From Methylobacter sp. (lineage in GTDB: Bacteria; Pseudomonadota; Gammaproteobacteria; Methylococcales; Methylomonadaceae), in the NCBI RefSeq assembly GCF_004322395.1, contig NZ_SCTW01000143.1, forward strand, positions 1 through 64,000: a DNA stretch of 64,000 nucleotides, in the 5' to 3' direction. Shown one piece after another: positions 28,748 to 37,856 of the stretch. Both the position numbers and the translations under genes were made by a program. Below the pieces are notes generated by a model, which had not been told where the DNA came from, searched no databases, and was given only the letters and a program-made list of their open reading frames with translations. The stretch's first letter is position 1. Each line of letters opens with the position of its first letter.

Positions 28748-29009
28748 ATGCCGGAAATACAAATTTACACTACCAATATTTGCCCTTATTGTATGATCGC
28801 TAAGCGCCTGCTGGACAAAAAAGGCGTTCACTATACAGAAATCAATGTGGATTCCGAACCCGGCTTAAGGGAAGAAATGATGCGCAAAACGAACCGCAGG
28901 ACGGTACCACAAATCTATATCGGAGATTACCATGTCCGGCGGTTTTGACGAACTGTATGCGCTGGACCAGCAAAAGAAACTGGATGCCTTATTGTCACCA
29001 AGCTCTTAA
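28748..29009 (+). pseudogene. grxC: Glutaredoxin 3 with 1-nt frameshift
   Basis: Small dithiol redox protein; the active site CPYC is in IYTTNICPYCMIAKRLL. TVPQIYIGDYHV should continue GGFDELYALDQQKKLDALL, but an extra C in GTCCGGCGG (about 28935) shifts the frame and ends translation at 28948 as HVRRF. The true C-terminus is intact in the next frame to TAA 29007. The shortened product lacks the GGxDD glutathione-binding motif and the last helix. It is either a real mutation or a base-call error. Confidence 0.9.
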
Positions 29010-29064
29010 AGGCAACGATTTTTCAAGTATTAAACCTTAATACTGATCAACGAGGAGACATCCG

Positions 29065-29451
29065 ATGGATCACTATAAACTGGTTTTACCCCAACATTTA
29101 AATCATTACGGTTATTTATTCGGCGGCAATCTGTTGCAGTGGATCGACGAAATTGGCTATATCGCAGCCAATCTCCAGTTTCCCGGTCATGAATTTGTCA
29201 CGATTGGGCTGGACAATGTGGTATTCAAACAGAGCATCAACCTCGGCTCCATCCTGAAGTTTGAATCGAAATTGATCAAGCTCGGCAACACGTCGGCGAC
29301 TTATAATGTCAAGGTTTCCTGCGAAGATCGCGACACCGGCTGCGTTGCCCATGTTTTTGAAACCAATATCACTTTTGTCAGCATTGACAAGTCCGGCAAT
29401 AAACAACCGATTAATGCCGGCGGTGCGGATCAAGGAACTATTATTCCCTAA
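29065..29451 (+). CDS. Acyl-CoA thioesterase (hotdog fold)
   Basis: 128 residues with aggag ribosome-binding site. The N-terminal YKLVLPQHLNHYGYLFGGNLL then QWIDEIGYIAA is the YciA/Acot-type hotdog helix, with the Asp of WIDEIG as candidate catalytic residue. FVTIGLDNVVFKQSINLGS is the dimer strand. It hydrolyses acyl-CoA; substrate length is unknown. Another family member is at 48065-48562. Confidence 0.85.
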   Translation: MDHYKLVLPQHLNHYGYLFGGNLLQWIDEIGYIAANLQFPGHEFVTIGLDNVVFKQSINLGSILKFESKLIKLGNTSATYNVKVSCEDRDTGCVAHVFETNITFVSIDKSGNKQPINAGGADQGTIIP

Positions 29452-29622
29452 GAAAAAACGGGGTTAAAGAAAAATGGGGTCAGCAGAAAAACGGGGTCTA
29501 CCATTGTATTTTGTAGGTGACACCCTTGTTCAGAATCCGTAGTATATTTTCCTGGCGAGGGTGTGGCTTAAGGGGTCTATGGATAGGGACAGACGAACGG
29601 AATCAACTTATTCAGAGCTGCT

Positions 29623-31083
29623 TTAAGAACGATCGATTCCGGATAAAACCTCTCGATAATCGGCCGGACCGTAATGGGCAAACCATTCCGAAAAACGGTT
29701 CTTTTTGCGGTAGGGATTGATGCCCGCATCTTGCAGCAGCTCGTCGTGATAGTTCCACATGTGCAGTTTGATCACAGTGGCTCGGCTGGAAATAGCCGGC
29801 ATGAAACTGCGCTTCCAGCTTTTTATGGCTTCGATTTCTGCCTGCATCGTTGCGCGATCAGGCAAATGAAACTTGCCTTTGAGCAGGTTGACCAGCCAGA
29901 CGCTCGCAAGATGCGAGGTCAGTGAATTGGAAAACGTTGCAGCCCGACCAATGAATGCCATATTGGACAACTCCGGATGAATGATATGCCGGTAAAGATA
30001 GTTGCCATCATCTTCCTGAGTGGTTTTGAAGGCATCCGGCAGAAAGGTGTACTTGGATTTGTATCCCGTCCCGAAAATCACGATATCGCAATCGAGGTGT
30101 TCGCCGCTCTCAAGCGTCACGCCTTTTTCGGTGAACGATTTGATCGTGGTGCGCCGGTTGTTGATGCGGCCTTCCCGCATCAGCGCATAGACTTGCTTCC
30201 GCGGCAAGAAATCCAGATTGAATATATCGATTTCTATCTGTTCATCGGGTACCGCATCGCAGGCCTTGAGGGAAAACTGAAATTTAACGAGACTTTCGAA
30301 AAAGCGCCAAACCCCGGATACCAGCCAGGGAAAGCGTTCATGCAGAAGCTTGGACCATTGGTTGGGACGTTGATATAGCGGCAGAAAACCGCTAAAAAAG
30401 CGGGTCAGGCAAATTCGGCGGACATCCAGGATATCCAGTATGTCCAGCGGAATGGGCCAATGGGCCTTACGGTAAATCAAATCGATGCGTTTGGCGAATT
30501 TGGCTACCTCACTGGCCACATCCAAGGCGCTTTTGCCAAAACCCACCACCACAGCTTTGCGTCCAATAACCATCGTTGGGCTAACGTATTCTTCCGAATG
30601 AATGATTTCGCCCTTGAATTTGTCCTGTCCCGGAAATTCGGGGATATAGGGATCGAAATAAAGCCCGGACGCCACCACGACAAAGTCGAATATTTTATGA
30701 GTCGATGCGCCTGTGGTTTTATCAGTCACCTGCATGAGCCATCGGCCGTCTTGTTGCTGCTCCAGACGATCAATAACGGTTTTGAAGCGGATTTTGTCGT
30801 ACACGCCAGTGTCTTTGGCATAGTTCTCGAAATAGGCTTGCATTTCCTCGCCGCTGGGAACGCGCGGATAATTGTCCGGAATCGGATAATCGGGGATTTC
30901 GTATAATGACTTAGGGGTCTGCAACCCAAAAGTGTGATAACCGGCTGCCCATACGCCGCCGACGCGCTCGCCTTGTTCGAAGACTTCACAGTCGAATCCG
31001 CCTTGGCTTAATAATCTGGCCGCACCGACGCCGGAAATGCCTGCCCCGATGATGCCAATGGTGTTAATTGTCGTTTGCTTCAT
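29623..31083 (-). CDS. Flavin-containing monooxygenase / FAD-dependent oxidoreductase
   Basis: 486 residues. FAD-binding GxGxxG in TIGIIGAGISGVGAARLL at the N-terminus; NADPH-binding GFGKSALDVASEVA near residue 180; DIVIFGTGYKSKYTF is the FMO ATG-like motif. The fold resembles FMO/Baeyer-Villiger enzymes that hydroxylate N, S or carbonyl carbon. No obvious operon partner. Its upstream region (31084-31603) contains an attC-like site. Confidence 0.87.
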   Translation of the reverse strand: MKQTTINTIGIIGAGISGVGAARLLSQGGFDCEVFEQGERVGGVWAAGYHTFGLQTPKSLYEIPDYPIPDNYPRVPSGEEMQAYFENYAKDTGVYDKIRFKTVIDRLEQQQDGRWLMQVTDKTTGASTHKIFDFVVVASGLYFDPYIPEFPGQDKFKGEIIHSEEYVSPTMVIGRKAVVVGFGKSALDVASEVAKFAKRIDLIYRKAHWPIPLDILDILDVRRICLTRFFSGFLPLYQRPNQWSKLLHERFPWLVSGVWRFFESLVKFQFSLKACDAVPDEQIEIDIFNLDFLPRKQVYALMREGRINNRRTTIKSFTEKGVTLESGEHLDCDIVIFGTGYKSKYTFLPDAFKTTQEDDGNYLYRHIIHPELSNMAFIGRAATFSNSLTSHLASVWLVNLLKGKFHLPDRATMQAEIEAIKSWKRSFMPAISSRATVIKLHMWNYHDELLQDAGINPYRKKNRFSEWFAHYGPADYREVLSGIDRS

Positions 31084-31338
31084 AAATTAAGCCTATACAT
31101 AAAGGGTATTAACATTAGTGGGTTGGGTTGGCTAATGTCAGCCTTGACTTATAAATAATATCATTTCCATAAGAGGAGAATAGGCTTAAATATTTGTACT
31201 TACATAATTTTACATTCACTTTATTATCATTGGAGGGCCTGTCAACTGAAGCAGGATTGGGATTGTGCTATGAGCTTGAGGAAGGACTTATTCAGTAAGA
31301 AAACGGAAAAAACGGGACAGGTCTTGCAATCACGCACG

Positions 31339-31428
31339 GCCTAACATGGCGCTCAACCGGAGCGGCGGTTATAATGCGGTTCTATTTTTTAGCTTTCCGG
31401 GCCCCGCCCGGTTAGCTCCACGTTAAAC
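31339..31428 (+). other. attC-like integron recombination site (solo)
   Basis: 90 bp. GCCTAAC (31339-31345, fits RYYYAAC) and GTTAAAC (31422-31428, fits GTTRRRY) enclose ATGGCGCTCAACCGGAG and CCCGGTTAGCTCCAC, whose complement GTGGAGCTAACCGGG pairs imperfectly with the left arm, as in true attC stems. The interior is a short variable loop. No cassette ORF precedes it within the 255 bp to the monooxygenase start. The rest of the 31084-31603 gap shows nothing except a dyad at 31543-31584. Confidence 0.65.
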
Positions 31429-31603
31429 ATCCGCCTAGTGACTCTTACTTGTCGTTAACAACCAATACCTGTTCGTCTCTTTTTTGGCCGAACTGAGAAC
31501 GTCAGTGTCAGGTTCAATCCAAACAAGTATTTTGAAACTGTCAGATCAAGTTCAGGGTTTTACAACTGATTTTGAACCTGATCTCAAAACACCATAAGGG
31601 CTT

Positions 31604-32938
31604 TCAGCCTGTGTTTCGTTGATCCACTGTTTTGGCCAGCGCTTGCAGTTCGGCAGAAATTATCACCGGGTATTCCGGGGTATTGCCCAATTGACGCAAT
31701 GACATGGGTAAACCGTTTAATTGGCGTCGAGTATATTCCCTGGCCTCAATCAGCGTAGGCTGCTCGGCTACAGTCTTTCCGCTTTGCATAACCGATTGCA
31801 ATAACGGTTGGCCTGCACAAGGCGCATTTTCAACGGTTACGGTATCGCCGGACATCATACCATCCTCACTGTAGTTACGATAAACCTGTTTACGTCCGGG
31901 CCAGGTTGCTTTTCCTTCCGAGCGCTTGCGCCGGGCAATGCCGGCATATTCCTGCAATTTATAGGCGCAGTCGAGATAAGGAGCATCGACTGAGGTATCC
32001 ATGCGAGTGCCGATGCCGAAGCCATCAATCGGGGCTTGTTGAGCCATCAATTCTACAAGTTTATGTTCATCGATATTGCCGCTGGCAAAGATGGTTGCAT
32101 CGTTAAGGCCGCCACGGTCAAGAATTGTCCTGACTTTCCGGGCATGATCGGCCAAATCGCCGCTGTCCAGGCGAACACCTTTGATTTTTACACCTTGCGC
32201 ATGCAAAGCGGCCGCCAGATCGACTACTTTTTGCGCACCGGCTTCGGTATCGTAAGTGTCGATCAAAAACACAACATTATCGGGATTGACCTTGGCAAAA
32301 TCGGCAAAGGCCTGGCTTTCGCTAGGGTAAGCTTGGATAAAAGAATGCGCCATCGTGCCATAAATGGGGATACCGAAACACATCCCGGCCGCCACCGTCG
32401 CCGAACCGGTGAACCCCGCGAGATAACTGGCCCGGGCCGCCAACAGCGCGGCTTCACTGCCGTGCGCCCGGCGCATGCCGAAATCGACCAGCAGTTTGTC
32501 AGGAGCGATAAGTACCGAGCGCGCGGCTTTGGAAGCAATCAAAGTTTGGAAATGCAGTAGATTGATGATCCTGCTTTCGATCAATTGCGCTTCGGGCAGC
32601 GGCGCGGTAATGCGCAATATCGGCTCATTCGCGAAAAACACTGTGCCTTCAGGCATCGCATGAACATCGCCGGTAAATTTTAATGTCGCAAGCCGGTCAA
32701 GCGTTGACGGTTTGAATCGCCCGGTGCTTGTCAGCCATTCAATTTCATCCGAAGAAAATTGCAATTGTTCCAGATAAGTTAAAACCTGGGCCAGACCTGC
32801 CGTAACCAGATAGCCCCGGTTTTCAGGCAATTTTCTGACAAAAAACTCGAATACGGCGAGTTCCTCCATGCTCTGTTCGTAATAGCTTTGAAGCATGGTT
32901 AGCTGGTAGAGGTCGGTAAGCAAGACGCTGTTCGGCAT
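31604..32938 (-). CDS. pncB: Nicotinate phosphoribosyltransferase
   Basis: 444 residues; converts nicotinate, PRPP and ATP to nicotinate mononucleotide in NAD salvage. Conserved blocks: LLTDLYQLTMLQSYYEQ, FEFFVRKLPENRGYLV, VDFGMRRAHGSEAALLAARA (phosphoribosyl-binding), GIPIYGTMAHSFIQAY (family-typical His), and GVRLDSGDLADHARKVR. Its start overlaps the pncA stop as TAATG, so the substrate-producing nicotinamidase is coupled to it. An imperfect dyad at 31543-31584 lies just beyond the stop and may help terminate the operon. Confidence 0.95.
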   Translation of the reverse strand: MPNSVLLTDLYQLTMLQSYYEQSMEELAVFEFFVRKLPENRGYLVTAGLAQVLTYLEQLQFSSDEIEWLTSTGRFKPSTLDRLATLKFTGDVHAMPEGTVFFANEPILRITAPLPEAQLIESRIINLLHFQTLIASKAARSVLIAPDKLLVDFGMRRAHGSEAALLAARASYLAGFTGSATVAAGMCFGIPIYGTMAHSFIQAYPSESQAFADFAKVNPDNVVFLIDTYDTEAGAQKVVDLAAALHAQGVKIKGVRLDSGDLADHARKVRTILDRGGLNDATIFASGNIDEHKLVELMAQQAPIDGFGIGTRMDTSVDAPYLDCAYKLQEYAGIARRKRSEGKATWPGRKQVYRNYSEDGMMSGDTVTVENAPCAGQPLLQSVMQSGKTVAEQPTLIEAREYTRRQLNGLPMSLRQLGNTPEYPVIISAELQALAKTVDQRNTG

Positions 32939-33546
32939 TATCCGATCATGCGCAAGGTAATAGGTATTGCGCCCTTTTCGATCATTTCGTTTATTGCGTC
33001 TTCGCCATCTTGCCGCCGAACGTTAACGGCGCGTATCGCATCTATCAATAAAAATACTGTGTAATGGTAGTTCAGTCCATCGCGAACCGTATTTAAAACG
33101 CAATAATCGGTAGCAAGTCCGCCGATGAATAAACGGCGGATACCCGCATTATCCAGTTGCTGCTTGAAGGTCCGGTTTGAGAAACTTGAATAGCCTTCCC
33201 GTTCAACATCCGTGCCTTTGGAAATAATGTAAGCAGAGATAGGGAGATGCAAATCGGCTGAGAATTCCGCGCCTTTGGTACCGGCGATGCAGTGTTCCGG
33301 CCAAGGGCCGCCTTGCCGGATAAAAGAGCAATGCTTAGCCGGATGCCAGTCGCGAGTTGCAAATACAGGCAATTGACGATTGCTGAATTGATCGATATAG
33401 CCATTCAAGACGGGTATGATTCGATCCCCCTCCTGCACGGCCAGACTGCCGCCGGGCAGAAAATCATTTTGGATATCGCTGATTAATAAGGCATCGCCAG
33501 TGTCCAATTCAACTTTATCTGTGCTGTTTTGCTGTTTATTCATCAT
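32938..33546 (-). CDS. pncA: Nicotinamidase
   Basis: 202 residues; hydrolyses nicotinamide to nicotinate. The cysteine-hydrolase triad is visible: Asp in [18 protein letters not shown], Lys in STIISKGTD-type region ([12 protein letters not shown]), and Cys in [16 protein letters not shown]. The metal-binding region includes [14 protein letters not shown]. It overlaps slipin upstream (ATGA) and pncB downstream (TAATG). Confidence 0.95.
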   Translation of the reverse strand: MMNKQQNSTDKVELDTGDALLISDIQNDFLPGGSLAVQEGDRIIPVLNGYIDQFSNRQLPVFATRDWHPAKHCSFIRQGGPWPEHCIAGTKGAEFSADLHLPISAYIISKGTDVEREGYSSFSNRTFKQQLDNAGIRRLFIGGLATDYCVLNTVRDGLNYHYTVFLLIDAIRAVNVRRQDGEDAINEMIEKGAIPITLRMIG

Positions 33547-34304
33547 GTGACGCTCCTTTTAGCGCCAACACCCAATGGTCCAAGCAGTTCCATCGGCAAT
33601 GGAAAAACGATGGTATTGGATTTGTCTCCGGCAATCTCCGTAAGCGTTTGCAAGTAGCGCAATTGAATGGCGCTTGGCGACTGCGCGAGAGTTTGCGCGG
33701 CCTCTACCAATTTCTGAGATGCCTGCAATTCACCTTCAGCATGAATCACCTTGGCGCGGCGTTCCCGCTCGGCTTCGGCCTGTCGAGCGATAGCCCGGAT
33801 CATGGTCTCATTCAAATCCATCTGTTTGATCTCTACATTGGAAACCTTGATTCCCCAGGATTCGGTCTGCTGATCCAAAATGGTTTGGATGTCTGCATTG
33901 AGCTTATCCCGTGCAGCCAGCATTTCGTCCAACTCGTGCTGTCCCAACACCGAGCGCAGCGTTGTTTGCGCCATCTGGCTGGTCGCCTCATAATAGTGCT
34001 CAACCTGAATCACCGCCTTTTCCGGCTCGATCACCCGAAAAAAGACGATTGCGCTGACTTTGACCGATACATTGTCCCGCGAAATGACATCTTGAGTGGG
34101 AACATCCATAACGATGGTACGCAAATCCACTTTCACCATTTGCTGAACGATCGGGATGATGAAGATCAAGCCGGGGCCTTTGACTTGGTAGAATCGGCCT
34201 AAAAAAAACACCACCGCCCGCTCATATTCACGCATGATTCGGATACCGCTGATCAGCAGGATGATCACCACCGCCAAGAGTATGCTAAACAGATTTATTA
34301 TCAT
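33543..34304 (-). CDS. Slipin (stomatin/prohibitin family membrane protein)
   Basis: 253 residues. One N-terminal membrane segment ([17 protein letters not shown]), then the SPFH domain: [80 protein letters not shown] charged helical tail ([20 protein letters not shown]) ends in a hydrophobic stretch. Slipins pair with NfeD proteases/OB proteins and organise membrane microdomains; the nfeD gene is directly upstream here, as in many bacteria and archaea. Confidence 0.93.
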   Translation of the reverse strand: MIINLFSILLAVVIILLISGIRIMREYERAVVFFLGRFYQVKGPGLIFIIPIVQQMVKVDLRTIVMDVPTQDVISRDNVSVKVSAIVFFRVIEPEKAVIQVEHYYEATSQMAQTTLRSVLGQHELDEMLAARDKLNADIQTILDQQTESWGIKVSNVEIKQMDLNETMIRAIARQAEAERERRAKVIHAEGELQASQKLVEAAQTLAQSPSAIQLRYLQTLTEIAGDKSNTIVFPLPMELLGPLGVGAKRSVT

Positions 34305-34349
34305 GGATTAGTCTCCTTTGTCGTTTTGAAATGGGGCGACGATTAAGAA

Positions 34350-34572
34350 TCAATACTGTTGACTTGAGCGTGCGCGCCCCTTCTCCTTCTCCCTCAGGGA
34401 CAAATCCGCCGGGAGCGGATTTGCACTCGCCCGCAGGGTGCCGGACAGGACAGTCCGGCATGATTAGGCTGGGATGAGGGGATTTAAATAAGCTTTTTTC
34501 CATTTGAATTTCCCCTCACCCAACCCTCTCCCTCTGGAGAGGGCTTTGTACTGCTTAAGTCAACAGTATTGA
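34350..34572. repeat. MITE-like element covering the nfeD 3' end
   Basis: TCAATACTGTTGACTT (34350-34365) and its exact complement (34557-34572) enclose about 190 bp made of two CCCTC-rich imperfect dyads. The right terminal repeat is inside nfeD coding sequence, so the element supplies the last codons and stop of nfeD and separates it from the slipin gene. Confidence 0.75.
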
Positions 34573-35932
34573 CAATCAGGGTTAGGCCTTTTACGGCGGT
34601 TACCTTGACCTTTTGCCCATGATGCACGGGCTGTTCGGCATGCGCCGCCCATGCTTCGCTATGAACCCAGACTCTCCCTTCAACGGCAAAGTCTTCCATG
34701 GCGGTTCCTTCGCTGCCGATTAGTTGCTCGCGTCCCGTAACCGCCGGCTTGTTCCGCACTCTAAGCAACAGCCGTGTGACCACGATGCATAATACGGCGC
34801 TACTGATCGCAAAAGCCGCAATCACAGCCGGACTCACTTCCTCCGGCCCTGTAATCCCGGTATCCATAAGAATGATTGAACCGAACACAAACGCGGTTAT
34901 GCCACCGATGCCAAGAATTCCGAAACTCGGTGCGAAGGCTTCGGCAGTCATCAGCCCAAGACCCAGCAGAATCAGGGCCAGACCGGCGTAGTTGACCGAT
35001 AGTGCCTGGAAGGCATAGAGCGCCAACAACAGGCAAATTGCGCCGATAGTGCCGGGCGCAACGGTGCCGGGGTGATAAAACTCCAGGACCAATCCATAGA
35101 TCCCGAGCAACATCAACACGTAAGCGACATTGGGATTCGCGATGGCTGCCAACAGCCGATTACGCCAGTCGGGTTCGACCGGCTCGATCCGGGCGCCTGC
35201 GAGATTCAGTTTTACCGTCTGGCCCAAAACATTTACTGAACGACCGTCGACCTTTTTCAACAGGTCGTCGACATCGCCAGCCAGAAAATCGATAACGTGC
35301 AACGCCAATGCCTCTTCCGCGGACAGGCTGGCCGATTCCCTGACCGCCTTTTCCGCCCATTCCGCGTTGCGGCCTCTCAGATTGGCCAGCCCTCGTATGT
35401 AAGCGGAGGCATCGTTGGTCAACTTCCGCTCCATGACAGAGGCGTTTTCAGGGTTGCCATTTTCAGTTTTGCCTTTGGCTTTCGATGGTTCCTCGTTGAG
35501 GCTGCCGGGCATCGGCATTTTCAGCGGGGTAGCCGCCCCGAGATTGGTACCGGGCGCCATCGCCGCAACATGGCTGGCATAGAGGATGTAAGTTCCGGCA
35601 CTGGCTGCACGAGCACCGCCGGGAGCGACATAGGTCGCGACCGGAACCGGCGATGCGATGATCTTTTTGATGATCTCGCGCATGGCCGTATCCAGTCCGC
35701 CGGGCGTGTCCATGCGCAGAATAATTAGGGAAGCTTTAGTCTCGGCCGCATAATCCAGCGAGCGGGCAACATAGTCGCTGCTTGCCGGGCCAATCGCCCC
35801 ATCAAGTTCCAACTGGACGACATGAATGGAATGGGCGATTCGTTCGGCATCGGGCTCGTTTGCCTTAGCGTACGCTGCCCAAGCGATGGCCGATAACAGG
35901 AAGGCCAAAAAAAACCGGTACTGTATCTTCAT
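34484..35932 (-). CDS. NfeD family membrane serine protease (ClpP-class + NfeD)
   Basis: 482 residues. Signal peptide (FFLAFLLSAIAWAAYAKA), then a ClpP/SPPA-like protease domain with MDTPGGLDTAMREII and APGGARAASAGTYILYASH, where Ser in SAGTYI (near residue 110) is the nucleophile. Four membrane segments follow (VAYVLMLLGIYGLVLEF to FVFGSIILMDTG), and a C-terminal OB-like NfeD domain. Long-form NfeD cleaves stomatin-type partners; slipin is next in the operon. The tail after LTLIVN (SSTKPSPEGEGWVRGNSNGK) is translated from a repeat element and is probably not native. Confidence 0.92.
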   Translation of the reverse strand: MKIQYRFFLAFLLSAIAWAAYAKANEPDAERIAHSIHVVQLELDGAIGPASSDYVARSLDYAAETKASLIILRMDTPGGLDTAMREIIKKIIASPVPVATYVAPGGARAASAGTYILYASHVAAMAPGTNLGAATPLKMPMPGSLNEEPSKAKGKTENGNPENASVMERKLTNDASAYIRGLANLRGRNAEWAEKAVRESASLSAEEALALHVIDFLAGDVDDLLKKVDGRSVNVLGQTVKLNLAGARIEPVEPDWRNRLLAAIANPNVAYVLMLLGIYGLVLEFYHPGTVAPGTIGAICLLLALYAFQALSVNYAGLALILLGLGLMTAEAFAPSFGILGIGGITAFVFGSIILMDTGITGPEEVSPAVIAAFAISSAVLCIVVTRLLLRVRNKPAVTGREQLIGSEGTAMEDFAVEGRVWVHSEAWAAHAEQPVHHGQKVKVTAVKGLTLIVNTVDLSSTKPSPEGEGWVRGNSNGKKLI

Positions 35933-36065
35933 TGGAAATCGACAATGACTATGATTGAAAAAGAGTCACCGCCTGTGCGATGCGCCGAATAATTGGGCTC
36001 CATACGGTAGAATACGCTGTCGCCATTCGGCCTTAAGGCCCTATCGGTGTCGAGTAAATAGCTTT

Positions 36066-36155
36066 TCATGATTGTAAAAATTCTTCGTCCGTCATTTTAA
36101 AATTTTCTTCTATAGCAAATTGCACTTTAGCCTGTAATAATCCTAACGGTTTGTT
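36066..36155 (-). pseudogene. Antitoxin C-terminal fragment (DUF2281/VapB-like)
   Basis: The minus frame ending at 36066 reads KPLGLLQAKVQFAIEEN, FKMTDEEFLQS, which resembles the conserved tail of short antitoxins in VapBC-type modules (KPLGLLKG...DFKMTDEEFL). The frame stays open upstream to about 36300 without an ATG and without the family's N-terminal helices, so it is probably a relic. No toxin gene is adjacent. The rest of the 35933-36504 gap shows nothing. Confidence 0.5.
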
Positions 36156-36504
36156 TTTAAGGATTTTTATTTTTATAGGCAGAAAACAAAGTTCAACGTT
36201 TCTTCGACTTTGTTGAGGGGTAAAGTACGAAAAAGGAGACGCTACCCTTTCCTCTGTATGTACTGCGTAATGAGCAATCAGAGTCGATGCGATTGTTGAC
36301 TATTTATGTTGAGCTAAGTTAGATTTCCCCTGCTTGAGTGGTTATTATTGATTTTTTTGACTTTATATCTATCCGTACCATTGCTTACAACAGGGTGGCC
36401 TTGAGCGAAATGTTAACGGTGAATCTATCGTCAAAAATACATTGCTGAATCGATTTCACCATGGATAATGACTATCGGAAACCTCAGAACTTACATTTCC
36501 CATT

Positions 36505-37374
36505 ATGGCTATATTACAAACTTTAGGCGTAGCGTCGTGTTTGGGCGGGCCAATGCGTTTATGTGGCTATGCGGCAGAAATGCTGCACGATGAGTTTGCC
36601 CGACAAAAACCTGAACAAAAACGCCTGGATCTCCAATGGCATATGATTCATCCTGAAGATCACGGGTCAAAGGAAGAAAAATTATCCGGGCTTAACAAAT
36701 CGATAAGCCGTTTTACCCAACAATGGACAGAACAAAGCCAGCCCTTCCTGGTCATTGGCGGCGATCATTCCTGTGCGATGGGAACCTGGAGCGGCGTATT
36801 GAATGGATTACAGCAACCCGGTAAATTCGGCCTGATCTGGCTGGATGCCCATATGGACGCACATACCTTTGCAACATCTCCATCCGGTAATATTCATGGC
36901 ATGCCGCTGTCTGCGTTGCTTGGTAGAGCGGACACAAGATTGGCGGCGATGTATCCCGGCTCCGCTTTTATCAAACCGGAAAACCTGATTCTAATAGGCG
37001 TTCGGAGCTATGAAGACGAAGAATACGATCTATTAAAACAAGCAGCGGTAGAAATCGTTTTTGCCAGCCAAATTAATAAGCTTGCCCAAGTGTTAATTAA
37101 AGCCATCGATAAGCTCAGTCTGTCTTGCCGAGCTATTGGCATCAGCATTGATTTGGATTTTATAGATCCTGAAGACGCTCCCGGTGTAGAAACTCCTGCT
37201 CCTGGCGGCATTAAAGCCGAACAACTGATCGAAGCGCTTTCACTGATTAATCGGCACCCGAAAATCTGCGGCCTGGAAATCAGCGAGTTTAATCCGGAAA
37301 AAGATTCTAAGAATAAAACTTTGTACTTAATGAAAGATATTATCGAGGCGTTCTATGGAGAAACGTTACAGTAA
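36505..37374 (+). CDS. Arginase/agmatinase family ureohydrolase
   Basis: 289 residues. All manganese-ligand blocks are present: GGDHSCAMG (about 87), DAHMDAHT (about 113-120), SIDLDFIDP (about 214), and the final Glu in GLEISEFNP. Substrate likely arginine, since HTFATSPSGNIHGMPL matches arginases that bind the alpha-amino group, and an ornithine cyclodeaminase-like gene lies nearby; agmatinase remains possible. It yields ornithine and urea. It is convergent with phhB (9-nt overlap of the 3' ends). Confidence 0.9.
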   Translation: MAILQTLGVASCLGGPMRLCGYAAEMLHDEFARQKPEQKRLDLQWHMIHPEDHGSKEEKLSGLNKSISRFTQQWTEQSQPFLVIGGDHSCAMGTWSGVLNGLQQPGKFGLIWLDAHMDAHTFATSPSGNIHGMPLSALLGRADTRLAAMYPGSAFIKPENLILIGVRSYEDEEYDLLKQAAVEIVFASQINKLAQVLIKAIDKLSLSCRAIGISIDLDFIDPEDAPGVETPAPGGIKAEQLIEALSLINRHPKICGLEISEFNPEKDSKNKTLYLMKDIIEAFYGETLQ

Positions 37375-37701
37375 ATCGTCGGTCTTGGCCGCCATAATAA
37401 AATCATTAGCGTGCAGCCCTTTTATTTTGTGAGACCACCAGGTCACTGTTACTTTGCCCCATTCCGTTAAAATTGACGGATGGTGGTTTTCTTGCTTGCA
37501 AAGTTCACCAATTTTGTTGGTAAACGATAAGGCATCTTCAAAATTATTAAATTTGAAGTTTTTTTGTAAGCGCTTGACGCCGTCTATTTCAACAAGCTCC
37601 CAGCCCTGTAATTGCTGCATAAATTCGTCTATTTCCTCCTGAGTAGCCAATGGTGCGCCAACTCTGCATACTTCACATGTTTTACTAGCTAGGTCAGCCA
37701 T
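37366..37701 (-). CDS. phhB: Pterin-4a-carbinolamine dehydratase
   Basis: The start at 37701 (MADLASKTCEVCRVGAP) follows TGGAGA by 6 nt; a longer frame to 37785 has no support. 111 residues with the signature block ENHHPSI (His-His-Pro) and WGKVTVTWWSHKIKGL, typical of DCoH/PhhB. It dehydrates 4a-hydroxytetrahydrobiopterin; in bacteria lacking phenylalanine hydroxylase it may serve molybdopterin or other pterin metabolism. It overlaps the 3' end of the arginase gene. Confidence 0.93.
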   Translation of the reverse strand: MADLASKTCEVCRVGAPLATQEEIDEFMQQLQGWELVEIDGVKRLQKNFKFNNFEDALSFTNKIGELCKQENHHPSILTEWGKVTVTWWSHKIKGLHANDFIMAAKTDDLL

Positions 37702-37856
37702 AGATATTCTCCATTTAAGTTCTAAATCTACCGAATGCGGTTTTTTGAGTGTGTGCAGATTAGAGAAATCAATATCTTGAATCAATAGGTAGTGTCACCA
37801 AGCAGAGAGGGATTATTACATTTGCTGAACTTTGCGAGTTAAATCCAGGCAATATT

